Of a stretch of 53,386 nt of DNA, positions 8,292 to 17,838 are shown piece after piece; the first letter of the stretch is position 1, and each line of letters opens with the position of its first letter. This DNA comes from Intestinimonas timonensis (GTDB lineage Bacteria; Bacillota; Clostridia; Oscillospirales; Oscillospiraceae), in the NCBI RefSeq assembly GCF_900626145.1, contig NZ_LR130816.1, positions 413,990 to 467,375 on the forward strand, given 5' to 3'. Both the position numbers and the translations under genes were made by a program. The notes under the pieces are model-generated. The model was not told the origin of the DNA. It did not search any database and saw only the letters and a list, made by a program, of their open reading frames with translations.

Positions 8292-9119
8292 ATGGACGGC
8301 ACTGTTGTAGAGGCGGTGCGGGAAACCGCCCCCCTCATCCACTGCATCACCAACTATGTCACCGCCAACGATGTGGCCAACCTCCTGCTGGCCATCGGCG
8401 CCCGGCCCGTTATGGCCGACGATCCTGCAGAGGCCGCCGAGATTACCCTGGCCGCTCAGGGCCTCTGCCTCAACCTGGGCACCCTCCACAGCGCCTCTGT
8501 TCCCGCCATGTACGCCGCCGGCGCGGCGGCCGTCTCCAGGGGCATCCCCCTGGTGCTGGACCCGGTAGGGGCGGGGAGCAGCACCTTCCGCACCCAGACC
8601 GCCCGGGAGCTGACCCGGGCCCTCCGTCCCGCCGTCCTCCGCTGCAACCCCACGGAGCTGGCCGCTCTGGCGGGGCGTGAGGGAGGCGGCGCCGGGGTGG
8701 ACACCGCCCCCGCCGACCGGATCACCGAGGCCAATCTGGGCGACTCCGCCCGGCGCATCGCCGCCCAGGCCCGAGAACTGGGCGCGGTAGTGGCCGTCAC
8801 CGGCGCCGTGGACCTGGTCACCGATGGCACCACCTGCTATGCCGTGCGCAACGGCCGGCCCGAGATGGGCCGGGTCACCGGCACCGGCTGCCAGCTCTCC
8901 GCCCTCCTCACCGCCTTCCTCGCCGTCCAGCCATCCAAACCACTGGAGGCCGCCCTTGGTGCGGTATGTGCCATGGGTCTGGCCGGAGAGCTGGCCTGGG
9001 GGCGGATGGCACCCGGCGACGGCAACGCCGCCTACCGGGGCCGCATCATCGACGCCGTCTATCACCTGTCCGGCCAAGCGCTGGAGAAAGGAGCCAACTA
9101 TGAAGCTCTCCCCCTCTGA
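8292..9119 (+). CDS. thiM: Hydroxyethylthiazole kinase
   Basis: 275 aa, normal for ThiM. Recognisable blocks: LIHCITNYVTAND at the N-terminus, the PLVLDPVGAG phosphate/Mg region, RCNPTEL, and the VTGTGCQLSALL ribokinase-type anion-hole motif with the catalytic Cys. It phosphorylates 4-methyl-5-(2-hydroxyethyl)thiazole using ATP, for the salvage branch of thiamin synthesis. GGAGGG overlaps the end of thiW, and its own 3' end overlaps thiE by 20 bp, so the genes are translationally coupled. Confidence 0.95.
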   Translation: MDGTVVEAVRETAPLIHCITNYVTANDVANLLLAIGARPVMADDPAEAAEITLAAQGLCLNLGTLHSASVPAMYAAGAAAVSRGIPLVLDPVGAGSSTFRTQTARELTRALRPAVLRCNPTELAALAGREGGGAGVDTAPADRITEANLGDSARRIAAQARELGAVVAVTGAVDLVTDGTTCYAVRNGRPEMGRVTGTGCQLSALLTAFLAVQPSKPLEAALGAVCAMGLAGELAWGRMAPGDGNAAYRGRIIDAVYHLSGQALEKGANYEALPL

Positions 9120-9741
9120 CCTGCGGCTCTACGCCGTCACCGACCGCCGCGCCCTTCCCGCCGGGTTCACCCTGGCCCAGGCGGTGGAGGCCGCCCTGGG
9201 CGGCGGCGTCACCTGCCTCCAGCTCCGGGAGAAGGAGGCCTCCGCCGGGGAGATCCTGACCCTGGCCCGCACCCTCCTCCCCCTGTGCCGGACCAGGATG
9301 GTCCCCCTCCTCATCAACGACCGGGTGGACATCGCCCTGGCCGCCGGGGCCGACGGGGTACACCTGGGCCAGGAGGACCTGCCCCTCCCCGAGGCCCGGG
9401 CCCTGCTGGGTCCCGACCGCATCCTGGGGGCCACCGCCCACACCGTGGAGGAGGCCCTCCGGGCCCAGGCGGAGGGGGCGGACTACCTGGGGGTGGGGGC
9501 CATGTTCCCCACCGGCACCAAGACCAACACCATCCCCACCTCGGCGGACACCCTGAAGTCCATCTGTGCCGCCGTGTCCATCCCTGTGGTGGCCATTGGC
9601 GGCGTCACCGCCCAGAACCTGCCTACCCTGTCCGGCACCGGCATCGCCGGGGCCGCCGTGGTGAGCGCCATCTTCTCCCAGAGCGACCTCACCGCCGCCG
9701 CCCGCACCCTGCGGGCTGCCGCGGACCTGGCCGCCCGCTGA
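9100..9741 (+). CDS. thiE: Thiamin-phosphate synthase
   Basis: 213 aa TIM-barrel enzyme. LRLYAVTDR at the start, the LQLREK motif, a LINDRVDIALAAGADGVHLGQED block, GVGAMFPTGTK for pyrophosphate and IPVVAIGGV near the end are all typical ThiE. It joins HMP-pyrophosphate to HET-phosphate to form thiamin phosphate. AAAGGAG inside the end of thiM serves as its ribosome site. An 81-bp gap separates it from thiD. Confidence 0.96.
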   Translation: MKLSPSDLRLYAVTDRRALPAGFTLAQAVEAALGGGVTCLQLREKEASAGEILTLARTLLPLCRTRMVPLLINDRVDIALAAGADGVHLGQEDLPLPEARALLGPDRILGATAHTVEEALRAQAEGADYLGVGAMFPTGTKTNTIPTSADTLKSICAAVSIPVVAIGGVTAQNLPTLSGTGIAGAAVVSAIFSQSDLTAAARTLRAAADLAAR

Positions 9742-9822
9742 CACAAGTTCACCCATCGCGGCGGATTGGGGGCACCACCTTCCGTCGCGTAACAAAACGG
9801 CACTGCCGAAAGGAGCATTCTT

Positions 9823-10626
9823 ATGGTCACAGCATTGACGATCGCTGGGAGCGACCCCAGCGGAGGCGCCGGTATCCAGGCAGATATCAAGACCATGACC
9901 GTCCACGGCGTGTACGCCATGAGCGCCATCACGGCCCTGACCGCCCAGAACACCACCGGCGTCACAGGCATTCTGGAAGTCCCGCCCGACTTCCTGGAAC
10001 AGCAGCTGGGGAGCATTTTTACCGACATCCCGCCCCAGGCGGTGAAGGTGGGGATGGTCTCCTCCGCCCCCCTCATCCGTACCATCGCCCGGGTTCTGGC
10101 CAAATACCGGCCCGCCCACGTGGTGGTGGACCCGGTGATGGTGGCCACCAGCGGCTCCCGGCTGCTGTCGGAGGAGGCGGTCTCCACTCTGAAGTCGGAG
10201 CTGCTCCCCCTCGCCGAAGTCCTCACCCCCAACATTCCCGAGGCAGAGGTCCTCTCCGGCCGGTCCATCTCCTCTGAACAGGACATGGAGGCCGCCGCCG
10301 CGGCCATCGGCTCGGCCTACGGCTGCGCCGTGCTGTGCAAAGGGGGACACCAGGTGAGCACCGCCAACGACTGCCTCTGGCAGCCCTCCGGGGTCAAATG
10401 GTTCCGTGGCCGCCGCATCGACAACCCCAACACCCACGGCACCGGCTGCACCCTCTCCTCCGCCATCGCCTCCAACCTGGCCAAGGGCAAGGACCTGGAG
10501 ACGGCGGTCTATGAGGCCAAGTGCTACCTCTCCGGCGCTCTGGGGGCCATGCTGGACCTGGGCAGGGGCAGCGGACCCATGAACCACGCCTTCGCGGTCT
10601 CCGGTACCTATACCGACACATTCTGA
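9823..10626 (+). CDS. thiD: Bifunctional HMP / HMP-phosphate kinase
   Basis: 267 aa ribokinase-fold enzyme with [19 protein letters not shown] at the N-terminus, [12 protein letters not shown] and the C-terminal [13 protein letters not shown] anion-hole motif, all diagnostic of ThiD. It phosphorylates hydroxymethylpyrimidine twice to give the substrate of ThiE. GAAAGGAGC precedes the ATG. It follows thiE after 81 bp without a terminator, so it is part of the same riboswitch-controlled unit. Confidence 0.95.
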   Translation: MVTALTIAGSDPSGGAGIQADIKTMTVHGVYAMSAITALTAQNTTGVTGILEVPPDFLEQQLGSIFTDIPPQAVKVGMVSSAPLIRTIARVLAKYRPAHVVVDPVMVATSGSRLLSEEAVSTLKSELLPLAEVLTPNIPEAEVLSGRSISSEQDMEAAAAAIGSAYGCAVLCKGGHQVSTANDCLWQPSGVKWFRGRRIDNPNTHGTGCTLSSAIASNLAKGKDLETAVYEAKCYLSGALGAMLDLGRGSGPMNHAFAVSGTYTDTF

Positions 10627-10646
10627 CTGGATACGAAAGGAAGTTT

Positions 10647-11960
10647 ATGACCATGGAACGGATCTATGCCACACAGATGGAAGCCGCCCGGAAGGGCATC
10701 GTCACCCCGGAGCTGGAGGCAGTGGCCAAAAAGGAGCGGATGACCACCGAAGAACTCCTCCCCCTGGTGGCCGCCGGCAAGGCGGTCATCCCCGCCAACC
10801 GCCTCCACACCTGCCTGGACCCCCAGGGTGTGGGCTCCATGCTGCGCACCAAGATCAACGTCAACCTGGGCGTCTCCCGGGACTGCAAGGACTATGACGT
10901 GGAGATGCAGAAGGTGATGTCCGCCGTGAACATGGGGGCGGAGGCCATCATGGACCTCTCCAGCCACGGCAACACCCAGCCCTTCCGCCGCAAGCTCACC
11001 AGTGAGTGTCCCGCCATGATTGGCACCGTGCCGGTGTACGACAGCGTCATCCACTACCAGCGGGACCTGGACACACTCACCGCCCAGGACTTCATCGACG
11101 TCATCCGCCTCCACGCTCAGGACGGTGTGGACTTCGTCACCCTCCACTGCGGCATCACCAGAAAAACCATCGACCAGATCCGCAAGCACAAGCGGAAGAT
11201 GAACATCGTCTCACGGGGCGGCTCCCTGGTGTTCGCCTGGATGTGCATGACCGGCGAGGAGAACCCCTTCTACCAGTACTACGACGAGATCCTGGATATC
11301 TGCCGGGAGTACGATGTCACCATCTCCCTGGGCGACGCCTGCCGGCCCGGCTGCCTGGCCGACGCCACCGACGTGTGCCAGATCGAGGAGCTGGTACGGC
11401 TGGGCGAGCTCACCAAGCGGGCCTGGGAGAAGGACGTGCAGGTGATGGTGGAGGGCCCCGGCCACGTGCCCATGGACCAGATCGCCGCCAACATGAAGGT
11501 CCAGCAGACCATCTGCATGGGCGCTCCCTTCTATGTGCTGGGTCCCCTGGTCACCGACATCGCCCCCGGCTACGACCACATCACCGCCGCCATCGGCGGG
11601 GCCATGGCCGCCATGAGCGGCGCCGCCTTCCTGTGCTATGTCACCCCCGCCGAGCACCTGGCCCTCCCCAACCTGGAGGACGTGAAGCAGGGCATCATCG
11701 CCTCCAAGATTGCCGCCCATGCCGCTGACATCGCCAAGGGCATCCGTGGCGCCCGGGAGATCGATGACAAAATGGCCGAGGCCCGGCAGAAGCTGGACTG
11801 GGAGGGGCAGTGGGCCTGCGCCCTGGACCCGGAGACCGCCAAGGCCATCCGTGCCGACCGCTCCCCCGAGCACGATGACACCTGCTCTATGTGCGGCAAG
11901 TTCTGCGCCGTCCGTTCCATGAACAAGGCCCTCAGCGGCGAGCACATCGACATCCTCTGA
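10647..11960 (+). CDS. thiC: Phosphomethylpyrimidine synthase (radical SAM)
   Basis: 437 aa, the shorter form found in anaerobes. It turns aminoimidazole ribotide into HMP-phosphate by a radical SAM rearrangement. Seen: NLGVSRDC, the METAL/substrate blocks [10 protein letters not shown] and [11 protein letters not shown], and a C-terminal cluster motif CSMCGKFC. This motif reads CX2CX3C, one residue shorter than the CX2CX4C of the E. coli enzyme. AAAGGAA lies five bases before this ATG; a second ATG two codons later (10653) is possible. Last gene of the thi operon, followed by a strong terminator. Confidence 0.96.
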   Translation: MTMERIYATQMEAARKGIVTPELEAVAKKERMTTEELLPLVAAGKAVIPANRLHTCLDPQGVGSMLRTKINVNLGVSRDCKDYDVEMQKVMSAVNMGAEAIMDLSSHGNTQPFRRKLTSECPAMIGTVPVYDSVIHYQRDLDTLTAQDFIDVIRLHAQDGVDFVTLHCGITRKTIDQIRKHKRKMNIVSRGGSLVFAWMCMTGEENPFYQYYDEILDICREYDVTISLGDACRPGCLADATDVCQIEELVRLGELTKRAWEKDVQVMVEGPGHVPMDQIAANMKVQQTICMGAPFYVLGPLVTDIAPGYDHITAAIGGAMAAMSGAAFLCYVTPAEHLALPNLEDVKQGIIASKIAAHAADIAKGIRGAREIDDKMAEARQKLDWEGQWACALDPETAKAIRADRSPEHDDTCSMCGKFCAVRSMNKALSGEHIDIL

Positions 11961-11971
11961 GCCAGACATAC

Positions 11972-12009
11972 AAAACGGCCGCGCCCTTTGAAGGGCGCGG
12001 CCGTTTTTT
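11972..12009. terminator. Bidirectional terminator after thiC
   Basis: AAAACGGCCGCGCCCT pairs with AGGGCGCGGCCGTTTT around a short loop and is followed by TTTTTT on the plus strand and by TTTT on the minus strand. It serves thiC and the convergent lipoprotein gene. Confidence 0.92.
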
Positions 12010-12013
12010 GTCT

Positions 12014-12715
12014 TCAGTAGGGCAGGATCAGGGCGGAGAGATTGGAAAAGTCGTTGTCGCCCATGGTGTAGAGCCCGTCTTCATCGGGGGCCACCAGCAC
12101 CAGAATGCTCTCCACATCCCCGTAGCCCACAAGGCCCAGACGGCTCCGGCACAGCTCCACGATGCCGTTGGCCCAGGCGTTTTCATACTCGGTCTCCAGG
12201 CTCGTCCGCTCCTCCGCCGACAGATCGTCCAGGTCTACCCCGGCATACTGCTCGGCAAACTCCGTCTGGAAGTCGGCCAGGGCATCCTCCCGGACCTGGA
12301 TAAAGAGGTCCATGGGCCGCACCGACACCTCCACGGCGTACCGGGTGTCGTCCAGGGCCACCGCCTGCTGGACGGTGTACTGGGCCATGGCCGACACCTC
12401 GGCCAGCAGGTCCAGGGCCGACTGGCGGGTCTCCTCGGTGAGGAGGCTGTCGTTGATGTCAAACTGGTAGGCAAAGCGCAGGTACTCCTCGTTCAGGGAG
12501 GCCTCATAGGCGTCCTGTGCCTCCCCGTCGGTCAGGTCAACCAGGTCCAGAAAGGCGTTGTCCCAGGTGCCCTTGTAGGTCTCATCCAGCACGCCCTGCA
12601 CATAGGCGGTGGCGTCAAAGGCGGTCATGGTCTCCCCCTGGCAGGCGGTGAGGGACAGGCTCAGCACCAGAGCCGCCCCGGCGGCGCCCCAGCGGCGGAT
12701 GACAGACCCTCTCAC
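12014..12715 (-). CDS. Putative lipoprotein (DUF5105-like)
   Basis: 233 aa. A positively charged N-terminus and hydrophobic core end in the lipobox LTAC with Cys25 as the lipidated residue, so it should be anchored on the outer face of the membrane. The mature part is acidic and mostly helical; it resembles the DUF5105 group of clostridial lipoproteins, but I am not certain of that. I start it at GTG 12715, which forms a GTGA overlap with the dipeptidase stop and has GGAG eight bases upstream; a GTG two codons earlier is the alternative. Coupling suggests a joint role with the dipeptidase. Confidence 0.68.
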   Translation of the reverse strand: MRGSVIRRWGAAGAALVLSLSLTACQGETMTAFDATAYVQGVLDETYKGTWDNAFLDLVDLTDGEAQDAYEASLNEEYLRFAYQFDINDSLLTEETRQSALDLLAEVSAMAQYTVQQAVALDDTRYAVEVSVRPMDLFIQVREDALADFQTEFAEQYAGVDLDDLSAEERTSLETEYENAWANGIVELCRSRLGLVGYGDVESILVLVAPDEDGLYTMGDNDFSNLSALILPY

Positions 12716-14124
12716 CGGCACAGCTCCGCGATGGCCTGGGTGAAGATCTTGCAGGAGAGGAGGAGGTTCTTGATGCTGGCCTGCTCGTCGGCGGCGTGCA
12801 TCTTGGGGTCAAAGCCGGGGAAGTCGCAGCCGAAGGCCACACCGCCGGGGATGTCGTGGACGTAGGTGCCGCCGCCGATGGCAATGGGCTTGGGGTCCTT
12901 CACACCGGTATAGGTGGAATAGCAGTTCAGCAGGGTCTGCACCAGAGGGGAGCCGGCCTCCACACAGTGGACGGTGGTCATATCGGGGGAGCCGGTGACG
13001 GCGATGCCGTGAGCGGCAAAGCTGGCCTCGCAGGCCTTCTTGCAGTTGTCCTCGTTGGCGCACAGGGGGAAGCGCACGTCGAACTTGGCGCTGAAGCCGG
13101 TCTCGGTGAGCTTCATGATGGCCAGGTTCAGGGTGAGGGGGCCGGACTCGGCGTCCTCCTGGGCGATGCCCAGGGCCTTGCCCCGGTTGTCACCGAAGGG
13201 GAAGAGGGTATGCATGGCCTTGATGGCCTTGGTGGAGCCGCAGTCGGCCAGCTCCAGGCCGGCCAGGACCTCCAGCAGGGCGGCGATGGCGTTGATGCCG
13301 TCGTCGGGGGAGGCAGCGTGGGCATTCTTGCCGGCGCAGTGGATATGGCAGCCGCTGGCGGAGCCGTTCACGGTGAAGACGGCGCCGGTACGCTCGGCCA
13401 CAGCGTCACAGAGGGCCTGGACGTCGGCGGGGAAGACGCCCAGCACCATGGCCTCGGCCTCCGGGGGCACCACGTTCTGGCGGAATCCGCCGGTCATAGC
13501 CGCCACCCGGGGCAGAGCAGAGGATGCTTCCCACTCCGCGCCGAAGTCGGGGTGATAATGTCCCTTCTCGATGTTGATGACAGGGAAGTCGGCGTCGGGG
13601 GTGAAGGCATAGGGGGCGTAGGGCTCCTTGCTGTAATAGTAGGCGATGTCCTCGGAGCCGCTCTCCTCGTCGGTGCCCAGGATCATCCGCACGTTGGCGG
13701 TGAGGGGCAGGCCCAGATCCCGCACGGCCTTCATGGCCAGCAGGGCGCACACCACGGGGCCCTTGTCGTCGCTGACGCCCCGGCCGTAGAGCATGCCGTC
13801 CTTTTCCACACAGGTGTAGGGGTCGGTGGACCAGCCGGAGCCCTCGCCCACCACGTCCAGGTGGCCCAGGATGTGGAGACGGGTCTCCTTGTCGTTGAGG
13901 TCGGCCAGGCCCACATAGTGGTCGTAGTCGGTGGTGGTGAAGCCCAGCTCGGCGCAGAGCTTCAGGGCCTCATCCAGGGCGGCAGCAGGACCGGCACCGA
14001 AGGGCTTGCCGGGCTCAGCCTCCCCCTTCACACTCTTCACGGCCACCAGCCGGGAGATGGCGGCCACCAGCTCCCGCTCACGGGCGGGGTCGCTCCAATA
14101 GGCTTCGATCTTTTCCTGATACAT
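12712..14124 (-). CDS. Sapep/PepV-type Mn-dependent dipeptidase (M20 family)
   Basis: 470 aa, right for the Sapep/PepV group. Metal-site blocks are visible: LHILGHLDVVGEG (His, Asp), GRGVSDDKGP (bridging Asp) and GTDEESGSED (catalytic Glu pair), with a lid domain between and a C-terminal GGGTYVHDIPG block containing a His ligand. It hydrolyses dipeptides in the cytoplasm. ATG 14124 has AAGGAAGG at seven bases; a second ATG at 14175 overlaps the regulator stop but family alignment favours 14124. Transcribed after the YheO-like regulator and before the lipoprotein, as a three-gene operon. Confidence 0.9.
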   Translation of the reverse strand: MYQEKIEAYWSDPARERELVAAISRLVAVKSVKGEAEPGKPFGAGPAAALDEALKLCAELGFTTTDYDHYVGLADLNDKETRLHILGHLDVVGEGSGWSTDPYTCVEKDGMLYGRGVSDDKGPVVCALLAMKAVRDLGLPLTANVRMILGTDEESGSEDIAYYYSKEPYAPYAFTPDADFPVINIEKGHYHPDFGAEWEASSALPRVAAMTGGFRQNVVPPEAEAMVLGVFPADVQALCDAVAERTGAVFTVNGSASGCHIHCAGKNAHAASPDDGINAIAALLEVLAGLELADCGSTKAIKAMHTLFPFGDNRGKALGIAQEDAESGPLTLNLAIMKLTETGFSAKFDVRFPLCANEDNCKKACEASFAAHGIAVTGSPDMTTVHCVEAGSPLVQTLLNCYSTYTGVKDPKPIAIGGGTYVHDIPGGVAFGCDFPGFDPKMHAADEQASIKNLLLSCKIFTQAIAELCR

Positions 14125-14171
14125 TGCTGATCCTTCCTTTCCAGCGGAGGGGCTCCCCTCCGTCTGCTGTT

Positions 14172-14813
14172 TCATTGAGATGCTTCTCCGTCCTTCCTGG
14201 CCAGCTCATCCAGATACTTGTAGACCGTGTACCGGCTCACCCCCAGGCGGCGGGAGACGAAAGGCACACTCTTGCGGTAGGAGAAGGCGTTTTTCTGCTC
14301 CATCATTGCCACCAGCTTGAGCCGGTCGGCCTTGCCCAGGGCGTCCACCGGCTTGCCCAGAGCGGCCAGACACTCGTCAAAGAGATCGCTGAGGGCGCTG
14401 TCGCCCCCCTGCCACAGGGCCGTCTTCAAATCGGCCTCGGCGCTCATCAGGTCCACCAGGATGCGGTTGGCGTACACCAGGGAGGTGTAGTCAAAGTTGA
14501 TGCCCAGGGCCAGGTTGTAGTCCTCCCCGATGAGGTGGAAGGTGGAGGACTTGATCTGGGCTCCAGAGGGGGTGGTGGCATACAGGTTGACCTGGTCGCT
14601 GGTCCGAGCCTCCGGCTCCAGCTCCCGGTCGGTGCCCAGGATATCCAGGGTGGAGCCCACGGTGCGGCCGGACACATGGCCGTTATAGATACTCAGGATG
14701 GGGTGGCTGGGCACCCCCATATCGTGGACCAGGGTCTCACAGGAGGACCCGAACATCTCAGCGATGCCCCGGGCCGCCCGGTCCAGGAATTCAAAGGCTT
14801 CCTCTCGGGTCAT
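14172..14813 (-). CDS. YheO/DauR-like PAS-HTH transcriptional regulator
   Basis: 213 aa. The N-terminal half is a YheO-like PAS domain (blocks VHDMGVPSHPILSIYNGHVSGR and ALGINFDYT), the C-terminal 60 residues an HTH_22 domain (KSVPFVSRRLGVSRYTVYKYL). DauR-type proteins control amino-acid catabolic genes such as D-arginine or D-amino-acid use. Here it heads an operon with a dipeptidase, so local control of peptide use is a reasonable inference. ATG 14813 is chosen; AAAGGAGGG is about 12-14 bases upstream, longer than ideal. Confidence 0.85.
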   Translation of the reverse strand: MTREEAFEFLDRAARGIAEMFGSSCETLVHDMGVPSHPILSIYNGHVSGRTVGSTLDILGTDRELEPEARTSDQVNLYATTPSGAQIKSSTFHLIGEDYNLALGINFDYTSLVYANRILVDLMSAEADLKTALWQGGDSALSDLFDECLAALGKPVDALGKADRLKLVAMMEQKNAFSYRKSVPFVSRRLGVSRYTVYKYLDELARKDGEASQ

Positions 14814-14915
14814 GGCGGACCGCCTGCCCTCCTTTCCGCCCCGACACCGGGGCACTTGCCGCATCAGACGTTGGCAGACATTATTTTACCCACAGGCTGT
14901 GGAAAATGCAAGGCC

Positions 14916-15431
14916 TCATCCCAGGGCAAACTGGCAGAGCTTCTTCTCCTCCCCCGGACGAATCTTGATGGAGCGGACCTGGTTTCCCTCGGGGACGCAC
15001 AGACGCAGCCCCGCCAGCTCCGGCGACTGCTCCAGATCCCCTACTACGAAGAGGAGGACCTGCTTTCCATGGAAGCGCAGGGAGGAGAGGTAGTCCTTCA
15101 GCGGCCGGCCCACCTCCCCCATATAGACGCTGCCGCCGAAGATGAGCAGGTCGTAGCTCTGGGGATCGTAGCCCAGCACCGGGGAGGGATAGTTGAGGGT
15201 GACGGTATGGCCCGCCCTGGCCAGGGCTCTGGCCAGCGCCCAGGCGATGGCGTGGTTTTTGCCCCGGTTGGAGGGCTGGTAGATGAGCAGGGTCTTCCGG
15301 GCACCGTAGCCCACCCGCTTCTCCACCGGCCGCCGGACCAGATCCCGCCGCCGGGCCGTCCAGTAAAAGACGGCGGCCAGCGCCAGTCCGCCGCCCAGCA
15401 GCGCCAGTAATAAGATCAGCCAGGGCGACAT
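14916..15431 (-). CDS. Membrane-anchored flavodoxin-like protein
   Basis: 171 aa. An N-terminal transmembrane helix (about residues 3-24) is followed by a basic linker and a flavodoxin-like fold with a KTLLIYQPSNRGK phosphate-binding-type loop, an LLIFGGSVYMG loop and a QVLLFVVGD strand. Flavodoxins carry FMN and one or two electrons; whether this one still binds FMN is not certain because the first loop is not the classic TGNT form. ATG at 15431 has AAAGGAGG seven bases upstream; a GTG two codons earlier is too close to it. No operon partner. Confidence 0.62.
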   Translation of the reverse strand: MSPWLILLLALLGGGLALAAVFYWTARRRDLVRRPVEKRVGYGARKTLLIYQPSNRGKNHAIAWALARALARAGHTVTLNYPSPVLGYDPQSYDLLIFGGSVYMGEVGRPLKDYLSSLRFHGKQVLLFVVGDLEQSPELAGLRLCVPEGNQVRSIKIRPGEEKKLCQFALG

Positions 15432-15463
15432 ATCCACGCCTCCTTTCCTCCATTTTTCTTGAA

Positions 15464-15493
15464 AGAGCGCGGCCCGTGGCTGGACCGCGCTCT
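15464..15493 (-). terminator. Terminator after the glycosyltransferase gene
   Basis: AGAGCGCGG (15464-15472) pairs with CCGCGCTCT (15485-15493). It lies 11 bp past the glycosyltransferase stop; on the minus strand the stem is followed by TTCAAG, a weak T tract. Confidence 0.6.
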
Positions 15494-15503
15494 CTGCCTT
15501 ACG

Positions 15504-16526
15504 TCAGTTGAATTTGTAGATCCGCCGGGCCAGCCGGTACAGGCTCACAGAGAGCTTGCGCCCCTGGTAGCCCGGGAAATTGCTCACAGCGGAGATGGCC
15601 CGGTATTTCATCTTGTGATAGATGCCCGGGTCCACTGTGCGCATGTACTCCCACAGCTCAGTCTTCTTTCCCAGGGCGGCGGGGGAGCCGTCGATGAGAA
15701 GGAAGATGGAGGAGATGGTCATCATCATGGCCAGGTAGTTGAACATATACCGGCTCAGGCGGCGGTGCTGGGCCGCCACCTTCCGGAGGTCATGGGCCTC
15801 GATCATCAGCTTGGTCACCCGGACCTGCTGGTCCACCCGCTTGACCATCACCTGCTCGTTGACGCTCTGGTCGGCCCGGCCGATGAAGTAGCGGTAGAAG
15901 TCCAGGTCCATATAATAGATGGTCTCCACGAAGGGGAGGGGCTGATAGACGAAGATGTTGTCCACATAGAAGGTGTGCTTGGGCAGCTCCAGGCCGCAGT
16001 CCCGCAGCAGCTGGGTGCGGTAGAACACCGAGTGCATCAGCAGGTACTGGGAGGGCCGGAACCGACCGATCTCCTCCCAGGTGAAGACCTTCTCCCGGGG
16101 GAAGACGTTGGCATAGCCCATGACCTTCTGGGTGTTGTCCTCCACGTGCTCATAGACGTAGTTGCACACGAGCAGGTCCACCGGCTTCTCCATCTGGGAG
16201 AACTCCCGCAGCTTCTCCACCACCTTTTTGAGGGCGTCCACATCGGCCCAGTCGTCGGAGTCCACCACCTTGTAGTAAAGGCCGGTGGCCCGGCGCAGAC
16301 CCTGGTTGACACCCTCGCCGTGGCCGCCGTTCTCCTGGTGGACCGCCTTGACGATGGTGGGATACTCCGCCGCGTAGCGGTCGGCGATGGCGCCGGTGTT
16401 GTCCTTGGAGCCGTCGTCAATGAGGATGATCTCCACATCCTCCCCGCCCTCCAGCAGGGTTTGGATGCAGTGTTCCATATAGGCCTCGGAATTATAGCAG
16501 GGCACCGCGAATGTCAGCAATTTCAC
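15504..16526 (-). CDS. Family 2 glycosyltransferase
   Basis: 340 aa GT-A fold enzyme: FAVPCYNSE at the N-terminus, the LIDDGSKDNT nucleotide-sugar loop, NGGHGEGVNQGL and the metal-binding DSDDW (DXD). The C-terminal third has an amphipathic/hydrophobic patch (YLAMMMTISSIFLLI) that may dock it to the membrane. It starts at GTG 16526 with AGGAG eight bases upstream, 14 bp after the UDP-galactopyranose mutase stop. Coupling to the mutase makes a galactofuranosyltransferase or a cell-surface polysaccharide role likely, though acceptor and donor are unproven. Confidence 0.85.
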   Translation of the reverse strand: MKLLTFAVPCYNSEAYMEHCIQTLLEGGEDVEIILIDDGSKDNTGAIADRYAAEYPTIVKAVHQENGGHGEGVNQGLRRATGLYYKVVDSDDWADVDALKKVVEKLREFSQMEKPVDLLVCNYVYEHVEDNTQKVMGYANVFPREKVFTWEEIGRFRPSQYLLMHSVFYRTQLLRDCGLELPKHTFYVDNIFVYQPLPFVETIYYMDLDFYRYFIGRADQSVNEQVMVKRVDQQVRVTKLMIEAHDLRKVAAQHRRLSRYMFNYLAMMMTISSIFLLIDGSPAALGKKTELWEYMRTVDPGIYHKMKYRAISAVSNFPGYQGRKLSVSLYRLARRIYKFN

Positions 16527-16540
16527 AAAATCCGCTCCTG

Positions 16541-17701
16541 TCACTTCTGTAAAAGCCCGTCGCACAGCTCCAGGGCACGGAGGGCGATGGCATCCATGTT
16601 GTAGTATTTATACTCGGCCAGACGCCCCAGCAGGCGGAGGTCGCCGCAGCCCTCGGCCAGAGCCCGGTACTTCTCATAGAGGGCGTTGTTTTCCGGGTTG
16701 ATGATGGCGTAGTAGGGGGTCTCACCCGCCGCGCCGGTATAGGCGCGGGAGTACTCCTTCATGATGGTGGTCACACCGGGCAGCTCCTGGCCGGTGAGTT
16801 GCTTGTACTCGGTGATGCGGGTGTAGTCCTCGCTCACCGTGTAGTTCACCGTAGCCGCCGGCTGGAACCGGTCCATGGCCAGGGTCTCAAAGCCGAAGTC
16901 CAGGGTGCGGTAGGGCAGACGGCCATACCGGAAACCGAAGAGCTCGTCCACCTGGCCGGTGTAGATCACGGTACCGGCAAAGGGCGCTCCGTCCAGCTTG
17001 GCGCCCTGCTCGGTCAGCTCCAGCCGGTCCCGGGCATCCACCCCCAGCTCCACGGTGATATTGGGGTGGTCCAGGATCTTCTGGAACATGGGGGTGTAGC
17101 CCTCCAGGGGCATGCCCTGGTAAGGGTCTTGGAAATACCGGTCGTCCCGGCTCAGCAGCACGGGCACCCGGGCGGTGGTGGCCGGGTCGATCTCCTCCGG
17201 GGTCTGGCCCCACTGCTTCATGGTGTAGTGGACGAAGACGTTTTCATACACATAGTCGGCCACCGCCCGGATCTCCGGGTCGTCGTTCTCCCGCAGGGCC
17301 AGGATGGTGACCCGTGCCCCCTCCCCATACGCGGAGAGGAGCTTCTCCTCCAGCCGGGCGGCCTGCTCGGCCGGGAAGGCCATGTGGAGCGAGGTCAGGT
17401 TGAAGGGGACCGGCATGTACGCGCCGTGGACGTTGGCCAGCACCCGGTGCTGGTAGTCCCGCCACTGGGTGAACCGGCTGAGCCAGTCGTACACCCGCTT
17501 GCTGGCGGTGTGGAAGATATGGGGGCCGTACTGGTGAATGAGCACGCCGCTTTCGTCCAGGCAGTCATAGGCATTGCCGCCCACATGGTCCCGGCGCTCC
17601 AGCACCAGCACCCGCTTTCCGCCGCGCTCCGCCAGCTCCCGGGCCGCCACCGCACCCGCGTAGCCCGCGCCGATCACCAGACAGTCAAAGGTCCGCTCCA
17701 T
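16541..17701 (-). CDS. glf: UDP-galactopyranose mutase
   Basis: 386 aa flavoenzyme. The FAD-binding motif VIGAGYAGAVAARELAERG opens the protein, followed by VLERRDHVGGNAYD, YGPHIFHT and the FVHYTMKQWG block, all characteristic of Glf. It interconverts UDP-galactopyranose and UDP-galactofuranose in the cytoplasm, supplying Galf for surface glycans. GAGG lies seven bases before the ATG. The next gene, a GT2 enzyme, follows at 14 bp, and together they look like a minimal Galf-glycan unit. Confidence 0.95.
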   Translation of the reverse strand: MERTFDCLVIGAGYAGAVAARELAERGGKRVLVLERRDHVGGNAYDCLDESGVLIHQYGPHIFHTASKRVYDWLSRFTQWRDYQHRVLANVHGAYMPVPFNLTSLHMAFPAEQAARLEEKLLSAYGEGARVTILALRENDDPEIRAVADYVYENVFVHYTMKQWGQTPEEIDPATTARVPVLLSRDDRYFQDPYQGMPLEGYTPMFQKILDHPNITVELGVDARDRLELTEQGAKLDGAPFAGTVIYTGQVDELFGFRYGRLPYRTLDFGFETLAMDRFQPAATVNYTVSEDYTRITEYKQLTGQELPGVTTIMKEYSRAYTGAAGETPYYAIINPENNALYEKYRALAEGCGDLRLLGRLAEYKYYNMDAIALRALELCDGLLQK

Positions 17702-17838
17702 CCGTTGTCCTCACTTTCTCCGCCTCCGCCCTTGGGCAAAAAGAGGCGTGTATTCCTGTCAATGGTCTATATTTTACTACAGGAAAGTATAAAAGGGAAC
17801 GAAAAAAGTCTTAAGGTTTGATGAAAATACCGTCCCGC

